Position numbers and translations under genes: made by a program. A stretch of 64,000 bases of DNA from Adiantum capillus-veneris (taxonomy: Eukaryota > Streptophyta > Polypodiopsida > Polypodiales > Pteridaceae), in NCBI GenBank assembly GCA_014529385.2, contig CM043942.1, positions 18,363,991 through 18,427,990 of the forward strand, written 5' to 3'. The notes under the pieces were generated by a model, which did no database searches, had not been told where the DNA came from, and saw only the letters and a list, made by a program, of their open reading frames with translations. This document shows, piece after piece, positions 57,050 to 64,000 of this stretch. Numbering within the stretch: the first letter of the stretch is position 1; each line of letters opens with the position of its first letter.

Positions 57050-57990
57050 ATGGTTGGATCACAGGACACTGCTCTTTACAATATCAAGAAGCTGGATGGA
57101 ACCAATTTCCCATTGTGGAAGAAGCAGATTTGGCACGTGTTGGTACAAAAGAAGCAGATAAAACCTATAAAGCTCAAGGGGATAAAACTAGAAGATATGG
57201 ACGAAGATGAATGGAGCGAAATGGATGAATTGGCACTTTCTACCATTATGCTGACTTTGGCAGAAAGCGTTTACTTCAATGTAGCAGACGAGATGTCGGC
57301 TTATCAAGCATGGTTAAAGTTGAGTGATCTTTATGAGAAGCAGAGTGCAGCTTCACAGGTATACTGGCTTAAGAAGCTTGTTGACTTGAAGATGAAAGAA
57401 GGGACACCTATGTCCAATCATCTGAATGAATTCAACACAATCTACAGTCAGTTGTCAGCTCAAGGTGTCAAGTTTGATGAACCTGTTAGAGCTATGTTCC
57501 TGTTGATCACATTGCCGGAAAGTTGGGACACTTTTCGCACAGCTTTGAGTAATTCTGCACCTCCAGATGGTTTGAACATAACAGGTGTAGAAGGAAGTCT
57601 GCTTACTAAAGAAACCAATAGAAAGACAATGGACAAAGGCAAAAAAACATCCTTAGTTGTCAGGGGAAGGACCAAAGAAAAGTACAAAGGTGTAAAGAGG
57701 AATCAGTCTCGTAGCAAGTCCCGCAGTGCTAAAGGCAAGAGTGACATAGAATGCTACCATTGTGGCAAGAAGGGTCACATGAAAAGAGACTGTAGAGAAT
57801 GGAAAGCAGAAAAAGGCAAAGAGAAAGCTGAAGACCATGGTGAGAAGAACAAGTCCTCAGTGAAGATTCAAGAAATAAATGTGACAAACACTGTTGCAGA
57901 GGATGATAGTCTAGTGTCAGGAGACATCTACTTCTTGAAGAATACAATGGACTCGGTTCTTCTTACATCATCTGATGGAAATGCACTGAG
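57050..57990 (+). CDS. Copia element E gag (start of gag-pol), interrupted
   Basis: ATG at 57050 begins MVGSQDTALYNIKKLDGTNF, the usual copia gag start. The core FPLWKKQIWHVL through LLITLPESWDTF matches the UBN2/gag family. A basic Ser/Arg/Lys segment is followed by a CCHC zinc knuckle CYHCGKKGHMKRDC at 57752-57793 and an acidic linker. It is 313 codons to the insertion of F within an AGT codon. Gag packages the RNA. The frame resumes in protease at 63557 once F and one target copy are discounted. Confidence 0.92.
57986..57990. repeat. Target site duplication of element F (left)
   Basis: CTGAG directly precedes the LTR at 57991 and recurs at 63552-63556. Confidence 0.93.
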
Positions 57991-58074
57991 TGTTAGGAAA
58001 TAAGACGTAGCTAAATAGATAATTGAGTAGATTACTTAATGGAGAGAGACAGATTTATATACACGAGATTATAG

Positions 58075-58117
<43 letters not shown>

Positions 58118-58818
58118 CACGATATACGTGGTTCACCCAATGTGGGCTACGTCCACGGGAAAGCAGCCACTCAATGGCTTTAGTACTTCAAAACAAGAAG
58201 TAGTTTACAAAGGGATTAGACCCTTAATGGAGCTCCCGCCTTGCTTCACTCTCACCACCTCACACTCACCTTGTTGCATCAACTTCACACTATGAAATGT
58301 GTGTAGAAATGGCCTCCTTTTATAGGCCAAAAGGGCTGCCCTCTCTTATGAGAGACAGCCATGTGTAGCCGCCCTTGTGCGAATAAGTCCAAATCGGACC
58401 CTCCAATCCGCCCATGTGTGGCCGCCCTTGAGAAGACAAGTCCGCTTTTGAATTCGGCCACCGGCCACCGGCCACTGACTTCCGACCACCGGCCACCGGC
58501 CATTGACTTCGAACCACCGGCCATCGGCCATTGACTACCGGCCACCGGCCAACCGACCGGTTGTTTTCCGACCACTTTCCGGCCGCCGTCCGGCCATAAT
58601 ATTCCGGTGAAAAAGAATATTCCGATGAAAAAAAAAGTCTCGGGGGCCTCCGCTCCCGAGGCCTTTAAAGTTTCCCTTGATTCTTGTCCGTGAAAATCTT
58701 GGTTTCCGGTGAGTGATTTTCCTTCACACACGATGGGTTCTCCTCATAATGGGGGCCTTACAAATGTGCACTTTTACCACATAAAATTACAAGGGTAAAT
58801 CAGGCTCCATACTTAACA
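57991..58818 (-). repeat. 3' LTR of element F
   Basis: It is 828 bases. It is 76 bases longer than the right copy because of a longer (GA)n tract (58079-58113) and extra minisatellite units (58455-58560). Minus-strand ends are TGTTAAG and CCTAACA. Confidence 0.95.
58455..58560. repeat. GGCCACCGGCCA minisatellite, long allele
   Basis: About four irregular units of 25-30 bases (CACCGGCCACCGGCCATTGACTTCCGAC) occur here, against about one and a half at 63245-63292 in the partner LTR. Confidence 0.85.
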
Positions 58819-58834
58819 ATCTCCCACTTGGAGA
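58819..58834 (-). promoter_or_regulatory. Polypurine tract of element F
   Basis: On the minus strand this reads TCTCCAAGTGGGAGAT, the usual copia AAGTGGGAGA block next to the LTR. Confidence 0.85.
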
Positions 58835-58878
58835 CTGATCTCCAAACCAAACCTGTGACTGCTTTCCATTCTGGCTTC

Positions 58879-59165
58879 TTATCCTTGAATGCCGATTGAA
58901 GATGAGCAAAAGCTCAACTTCTCCTTGTTGACCACCTTTGTAAACATGTCTGCAGGATTTTCACTTGTATGCACCTTTCCTAGCTTTAGTTGTCCCTCTT
59001 CCAAAAGAGTGCGTATGAAGTGATATCTCACCTCAATGTGCTTTGTCCTTGAATGAAAGGCTGAGTTCTTCGCAAGATGGATAGCGCTTTGGCTATCACT
59101 GTACAAGACACAATTGTCTTGTTTGAATCCAAGCTCTTCTAAGAATCTGTGAAGCCACAGAATTT
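58879..59165 (-). pseudogene. Element F RNase H C-terminus, frameshifted
   Basis: YSDSQSAIHLAKNSAFHSRT, RYHFIR and ENPADMFTKVV are the conserved end of copia RNase H. A frameshift near 59165 separates it from the main RT frame, which ends VSLSTTEAE at 59168. Confidence 0.9.
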
Positions 59166-59167
59166 CT

Positions 59168-60577
59168 TTACTCTGCTTCCGTGGTAGAAAGTGAAACCAC
59201 TTTCTGCAGCTTTGAAGCCCAGCTTACTGCTGTGCCTCCAACCGTGAGCACATAGCCAGTAGTGCTCCTTCGAGTATCTTTGTCACCTGCATCAACATAC
59301 CCTTCTAGAAAAATATCAGTTCCTCCAAAATACAAAGCATTTGTTGTTGTCCCTTTTAGATACCTAAGTATCCACTTCACAGCTTGCCAATGCTCTTTAC
59401 CTGGGTTGTCCATGAACCTACTCACAACTCCCACTGCATGTGCAATGTCTGGCCTTGTCCAGACCATAGCATACATTAGAGAACCTACCGCTGCAGCATA
59501 TGGAACTTTAGACATATAGGCTATCTCCTCTTGTGTCTTTGGACACATATCCTTCGTTAGTTTAAAATGACCAGCCAAAGGTGTAGAAACTGGTTTTGCA
59601 TTTTGCATTGCAAACCTTTCTAGTACCTTCTTGATGGAATCTTCTTGAGATAGCTTTATTGTCTTCTTCGTCCTGTCCCTTGATATTTTCATACCAAGTA
59701 TCCTCTTTGCAGCACCTAAATCTTTCATTGAAAAAGATTTGGACAGCTCCTCTTTTAGGTCTTTGATGTCCTGCATGTTAGCACTTGCAATCAACATGTC
59801 ATCAACATACAACATTAGGATGATGAATTTCCCATCTCCCAAATTCTCCGTGTAGACGCAGTGATCCGAGTTGCATCTTGTGAATCCATGATCCAACATC
59901 CATCGATCAAACTTCAAGTACCATTGTCTTGATGCTTGCTTTAAACCATACAAGCTCTTCTTTAATCTGCAAACCATTTTCTCCTTACCTTTTACTTCAT
60001 ACCCCTTTGGTTGAAGCATGTAGATTTCCTCCTCTAAGTCACCGTGAGGGAATGCCGTATTTACATCCATTTGCTCGAGATTTAGATCATGAGCAGCCAC
60101 AAGGCTTAAGACAAGCCTAATTGAGTTCATTTTTACAACATGAGAAAATATTTCATTGAAGTCAATACCTTTCTTTTGAGAAAAACCTTTTACCACAAGC
60201 CTAGACTTGTACCTTTTCTTCCCACCTTCTTCTTCCTTTAGCTTGTACACCCATTTGTTTTGAAGTGCCCGCTTACCTTTAGGCAACTCAACCAACTCCC
60301 ATGTTTGGTTGCGATGTAGTGAGTCCATCTCCACTTGCATGCTCTTCGTCCATTCTTCTTTGGATTCATGTTGCATAGCTTCTTCATATGATTCCGGCTC
60401 TCTAGAATCTGAGATCAAGAGATGGTTGAAGGAAGGAACAAACCTTTCTGGAGGTCTACTTGCTCTTGTAGATCTTCGGGGAATAGGTTGAGGCTCCTCA
60501 TTTGGTTGACGTTGTTGCACATTGTCACCGTTTGGTCCTTGAGTCTTCACCGTCCTCAAGCTCCATGTACTCATCAC
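59168..60577 (-). pseudogene. Element F reverse transcriptase and RNase H start
   Basis: The 469-codon frame has the linker RRSTRASRPPERF, RT motifs WVYKLKEEEGG, RLVVKGFSQKKGIDF, MDVNTAFPHGDLEEEIYM (Pro where Leu is usual), RLKKSLYGLKQA and the catalytic LMLYVDDMLIA (about 59795-59825). It continues into RNase H with YVDAGDKDTRRSTTGY, which is two or three residues shorter than the usual VDADxAGDxD block, so an active-site Asp is probably affected. It copies RNA to DNA. The ATG at 60577 is not a true start, since a frameshift near 60555 joins it to integrase. Confidence 0.9.
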
Positions 60578-61215
60578 CTGTTTCTTTTGTTTGTTTTCTT
60601 TCCAAGTAATCTTTGTACATATTTTGTTCGTTAAAAATTACATCCCTACTCCTTAAGATTTTACCATCTTCAGGATTCCATAGGCGATACCCAAAGTTTC
60701 CTTCTCCATAGCCAATGAAGAAACACTTTTTGAACTTTGCATCTAGCTTTGATCTTAGGCTTCTATCTATGTGCATGAAAGCCTCACACCCAAACACTTT
60801 GAGAAATGCATAATTCACCGGTTTACCTGTCCATGCCTCTTTTGGAACTCCCCCATCCAATGCCGTTGAGGGTGAACGATTGATTAAGTACACAGACGTA
60901 CTTACAGCTTCCGCCCAAAGCTCAAGCGGTAGGCCTGCATGTAGCCGCATACTTCGTGCTCGTTCCATGATTGTCCAGTTCATCCTTTCCGAAATCCCAT
61001 TTTGTTGAGGTGTCCTTGGGGTTGTCCTTTCCTCCGAATGCCATTGCTAGCACAAAAGCTTTCAAAAGCTTGGCTGCAATATTCGCCTCCATTGTCGGAT
61101 CTGAGGCATTTAACCTTGGTACCTGTTTCATTCTCCACAAAGGCTTTCCACCTTTGAAATATGGAAAATACATCGGATTTATTCTTCATGACATAAACCA
61201 ATGTTTTTCTAGTCG
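60525..61215 (-). pseudogene. Element F integrase, split over frames
   Basis: The middle frame (61201-60980) has KVKCLRSDNGGEYCS (second catalytic Asp, about 61100). The following frame (60983-60525) begins after the NGISER region with MNWTIMERARSM and continues LPLELWAEAVSTSVYLINRSPS and LKVFGCEAFMH. Frameshifts lie near 61210 and 61010, the second close to the third catalytic residue (Glu). Confidence 0.88.
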
Positions 61216-62735
61216 CATCGTCTATGAAATGTTACATAGTACAATGAGCCACCAAGTGATGGTGTACTTGCAGGACCCCAAACATCAGAATGAACCAACT
61301 CAAGTTTTTTATTTTTTCTTTCATTTCCTGATTTTTGAAATTTTACCCTCTTTTGTTTGCCATAAACACAATCTTCACAGAACTCTAAGCCCACTTCTTT
61401 CAAACCTGGTAGAAGCTTCTTTGTTTGAAGGATTTGCATTCCTTTGGCACTCATATGCCCAAGTCGGTAGTGCCACACCGCACTGTCAACTTCTGTAGTT
61501 GCTGCACAAGCTGAAGGTTGCGTGCTAATAGTACACAAGTAAAGTGTACCGACTTTTTCACCCTTGGCAACCACCAAAGATCCCTTTGAGATCTTCCACC
61601 GTTTGTTTCCGAATGCAATGTTGTGACCTTCATCGTCCAATTGTCCTGTAGAGATCAAATTTTTGCGAAGAGAAGGAACATGCCTAACATCTTTAAGCTT
61701 CCATTCATTTCCGTTAGCAGTTTTGACAGAAACTGTACCTTTGCCGACAATCTCACAAGCTTCATCATCTCCCAAGTATACATACCCAAAATTACCTTTG
61801 GTGTAGTCTTGGAAATGTTGCTTGTGTGGTGTCACATGGAATGAAGCCCCAGAATCTACTATCCAGGAATTAGACACATTGTCTACTGAGAGAATTAGAG
61901 CATCTTGCTCTACTTTACCTACCACATTGGCCTCCGATGTTGGCTTGTTGTCTTGAGACTCTGTCTCCTTCTTCTTCTTGGACCAGCAATCCTTCTTGAC
62001 ATGGCCCTTCTTGCTGCAGTTCCAACATTCAAGAACTGACTTTGTGCGTGACTTGCTCTGCCTTGAGCGATCGCGACCCTTTTGATTTTTGAACCTCTCC
62101 TTAAGCCTTCCTCTTGTTTCCACTGATAGTGCAACACTTGATGATTCTCCTGTGCTTCTCCTTCGCATTTCCTCGCTTAGGAGAACACCCACAACATCAT
62201 CAAACTTAAGAGTATTTGTGCCAGAGATAGAATTACTTACAGCCATCACAAGGCTGTCCCAACTATCCGGTAGAGATGAAAGTATAAGGAGAGCTCGCAC
62301 TTCGTCATCGAAATTGATTTTCACTGATCTAAGTTGACTTATGTTTGTGTTAAAGTCATTTAGGTGTTTTGCAACTGAACCATTCTCTACCATCTTTAGA
62401 TTGAACAAGCGCTTCATAAGAAATACCTTATTGGATGCCGATGGTTTCTCGTAGAAGTCGTCAAGTGACTTCATCAAGTCCTCCGTGGTCTTCATCTCCG
62501 AAACATTGAAGGCCACCGTTGACGCCAAGCTTAACCGGATTGTTCCCATTGCCTTTCGATCAAGGACAATCCATGCTTCATCTGCCATTGTTGTGGGCTT
62601 CTTCGCAAGACCGCCTAGTGGCAAATAGAGGTCCTTCTGGTAGAGATACTCTTCAATCTGCAACTTCCAATGTTGGTAGTTTTTGCCGTTGAACTTCTCA
62701 ATCTTGAGCTTCCCTTCCTCCGCCATAACTCCCAC
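61209..62735 (-). CDS. Element F gag, protease and integrase N-terminus
   Basis: The 508-codon frame starts at 62735 or at the nearby MAEEGKLKIEKFNGKNY (62726). It has the UBN2/gag core (YQHWKLQIEEYL to LLILSSLPDSWD), the CCHC knuckle CWNCSKKGHVKKDC (about 61985-62030), the protease motif WIVDSGASFHVT (about 61835-61870, intact D-S-G) and the GAG-pre-integrase HHCC finger (HYRLGHMSAKG to CEDCVYGKQ, about 61370-61475). It then enters the integrase core LELVHSDVWGP (first catalytic Asp, about 61290) and ends by frameshift at 61209. It is the best-preserved part of F. Confidence 0.9.
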   Translation of the reverse strand: MGVMAEEGKLKIEKFNGKNYQHWKLQIEEYLYQKDLYLPLGGLAKKPTTMADEAWIVLDRKAMGTIRLSLASTVAFNVSEMKTTEDLMKSLDDFYEKPSASNKVFLMKRLFNLKMVENGSVAKHLNDFNTNISQLRSVKINFDDEVRALLILSSLPDSWDSLVMAVSNSISGTNTLKFDDVVGVLLSEEMRRRSTGESSSVALSVETRGRLKERFKNQKGRDRSRQSKSRTKSVLECWNCSKKGHVKKDCWSKKKKETESQDNKPTSEANVVGKVEQDALILSVDNVSNSWIVDSGASFHVTPHKQHFQDYTKGNFGYVYLGDDEACEIVGKGTVSVKTANGNEWKLKDVRHVPSLRKNLISTGQLDDEGHNIAFGNKRWKISKGSLVVAKGEKVGTLYLCTISTQPSACAATTEVDSAVWHYRLGHMSAKGMQILQTKKLLPGLKEVGLEFCEDCVYGKQKRVKFQKSGNERKNKKLELVHSDVWGPASTPSLGGSLYYVTFHRRCD

Positions 62736-62785
62736 TCAATTCAAGGAATCCTTTCCTTGAGATAATTTAGCTACGAGCAAACCTT

Positions 62786-62797
62786 GCTCTGATACCA
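62786..62797 (-). promoter_or_regulatory. Primer binding site of element F (initiator-Met tRNA)
   Basis: On the minus strand this reads TGGTATCAGAGC, two bases inside the LTR at 62800. Confidence 0.95.
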
Positions 62798-62799
62798 GT

Positions 62800-63551
62800 T
62801 GTTAGGAAATAAGACGTAGCTAAATAGATAATTGAGTAGATTACTTAATGGAGAGAGACAGATTTATATACACGAGATTATAGAGTAGAGAGAGAGAGAG
62901 AGTACACACGATATACGTGGTTCACCCAATGTGGGCTACGTCCACGGGAAAGCAGCCACTCAATGGCTTTAGTACTTCAAAACAAGAAGTAGTTTACAAA
63001 GAGATTATACCCTTAATGGAGCTCCCACCTTGCTTCACTCTCACTACCTCACACTCACCTTGTTGCATCAACTTCACACTATGAAATGTGTGTAGAAATG
63101 GCCTCCTTTTATAGGCCAAAAGGGCTGCCCTCTCTTATGAGAGACAGCCATGTATAGCCGCCCTTGTGCGAATAAGTCCAAATCGCACCCTCCAATCCGC
63201 CCATGTGTGGCCGCCCTTGAGAAGACAAGTCCGCTTTTGAATTCGGCCACCGGCCACCGGCCATTGACTTTCGACCACCAGCCAACCAACCGGTTGTTTT
63301 TTGACCACTTTTCGGCCGCCGTCCGGCCATAATATTCCGGCGAAAAAGAATATTCCGGCGAAAAAAAAAGTCTCGGGGGCCTCCGCTCCCGAGGCCTTTA
63401 AAGTTGCGCCTGATTCTTGTCCGTGAAAATTTTGGTTTCCGGTGAGTGATTTTCCTTCACGCACGATGGCTTGTCCTCATAATGGGGGCCTTACAAATGT
63501 GCGCTTTTACCACAAAAAATTACAAGGGTAAATCAGGCTCCATACTTAACA
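62800..63551 (-). repeat. 5' LTR of element F
   Basis: It is 752 bases, with a shorter GA tract (62887-62902) and a shorter minisatellite (63245-63292) than its partner. Confidence 0.95.
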
Positions 63552-63556
63552 CTGAG
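63552..63556. repeat. Target site duplication of element F (right)
   Basis: CTGAG matches 57986-57990. Confidence 0.93.
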
Positions 63557-64000
63557 TGACTGGATTATAGACTCAGGGGCAGCACTTCATGTGTCTTCAA
63601 ACAAGGAGTGGTTTACCTCTTATGTGACCACTAAAGATCATGTTCGGCTAGGCAATGGGCAGACATGTGAGATCTTAGGTGTTGGAGATGTTCAATTGAA
63701 GTTTCAGAATGGCTCTTCTTTCACGCTGAAGAATGTGAGACATGTTCCCCCAATTACAAAGAGCTTGATCAGCACAGGTTTACTTGATGATGCTGGCTAC
63801 GTCACCACTTTTGGACAGAACATGTGGAAGATATCGAAGGGTTCTATGACAGTAGCACATGGAGTAAAGTCTCGAGGACTTTACATGATTTATGTATCAA
63901 ATGTCTCTAAAAATGTAATCAATGTAACCGAGCAGCCGAACGTTTCTTTGTGGCATTGCCGGTTAGGACATATGTCCAAGAAGGGAATGGAAATCTTGTC
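63557..64000 (+). CDS. Copia element E protease and GAG-pre-integrase, continues beyond window
   Basis: The frame resumes with DWIIDSGAALHVSS (aspartic protease, intact D-S-G, about 63570-63600), then LGNGQTCEILG and NVRHVPPITKSLISTG, and reaches the GAG-pre-integrase histidine pair LWHCRLGHMSKKG at about 63950-63990. It is open to the last base. It is related to, but clearly different from, the same region of element F, so the two are separate copia families. Confidence 0.92.

Larger units (their letters stand above)
57991..63551 (-). mobile_element. Element F: Ty1/copia retrotransposon inserted in element E
   Basis: LTRs 57991-58818 and 62800-63551 bracket a minus-strand gag-PR-IN-RT-RH polyprotein, the copia order with integrase before RT. 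The initiator-Met primer site is at 62786-62797 and the polypurine tract adjoins 58819. The target duplication CTGAG is perfect. The LTRs differ by about 2-3% in substitutions plus length changes in a GA tract and a GC-rich minisatellite, so F is older than B. About four frameshifts disable it. Confidence 0.95.
55763..64000 (+). mobile_element. Element E: Ty1/copia retrotransposon, interrupted by element F and cut by window edge
   Basis: An LTR, an initiator-Met primer site, a long leader (55969-57049, about 1.1 kb with no recognised gene) and a gag-pol frame are present. The frame is open from 57050 to the insertion at 57990 and again from 63557 to the window end. No stop or frameshift is visible in E itself, so before F inserted it may have been coding-competent. 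RT, RNase H and the 3' LTR lie beyond 64000. Confidence 0.9.

Noticed and set aside
58285-58731. 148-codon minus-strand ORF in the F LTR, partly repeated at 63074-63464
   Set aside because: It crosses the GC-rich minisatellite and is not conserved in frame between the two LTRs.

Overview
The window looks like plant nuclear DNA that is almost wholly repetitive. It holds nested LTR retrotransposons (Ty3/gypsy and Ty1/copia), two LINEs, several short-LTR or non-autonomous elements and many long GA/CT, CA and poly-C tracts. The only host gene recognised is a fragment: two spliced C-terminal exons resembling NHP2, the L7Ae-family subunit of H/ACA snoRNPs. Five priming sites match initiator-Met tRNA, as is usual in plant LTR elements. 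The style of some gag and LINE families suggests a non-flowering land plant, perhaps a fern, but this is a weak inference from memory of family style and not a measurement.

Layout, 1-13204. The window opens inside the 5' LTR of a non-autonomous LTR element (A, 1-13115, + strand), whose only visible ORF carries a coiled coil and His/Asp-rich repeats. A Ty3/gypsy element with a C-terminal chromodomain-like segment (B, 2154-11157, - strand) sits inside A with a perfect 5-bp target duplication. Its LTRs differ at only about four positions, yet its gag-pol is broken by about five single-base frameshifts. An inverted piece of an A-type LTR abuts the right end of A.

Layout, 13205-40440. Degraded gypsy and copia scraps lead to the NHP2-like exons (15004-15375). 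Then follow about 5 kb with nothing recognised, a decayed copia element (about 21330-22520) and a simple-sequence-rich stretch. An L1-type LINE lies on + (27216-32616). A second LINE of a different type lies on - (33232-36742), and its 3' tail runs into a 150-bp microsatellite.

Layout, 40560-54500. A small element with 131-141 bp LTRs and a duplicated primer-site region (40560-44354) comes first. Next is a gag region of an old gypsy-like element (C), split by a 7.5-kb non-chromoviral gypsy element (D, 45642-53124, - strand). D has about 185-bp LTRs and an extra coding region between integrase and the 3' LTR. An RNase H/integrase scrap related in style to C lies at 53830-54500.

Layout, 54500-64000. 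After a GC-rich 40-bp-arm hairpin, a copia element (E, + strand) runs off the right edge with its reading frame open wherever visible. E is interrupted by a second copia element (F, 57991-63551, - strand) with a perfect 5-bp target duplication.

These coding regions do not form a cellular pathway. They are independent mobile elements, mostly dead, and autonomous ones may once have supplied enzymes in trans to A and the short-LTR element. I found no unambiguous new biological system. The best leads are element A, the extra ORF of D, the duplicated primer site of the short-LTR element, and the NHP2-like exons.
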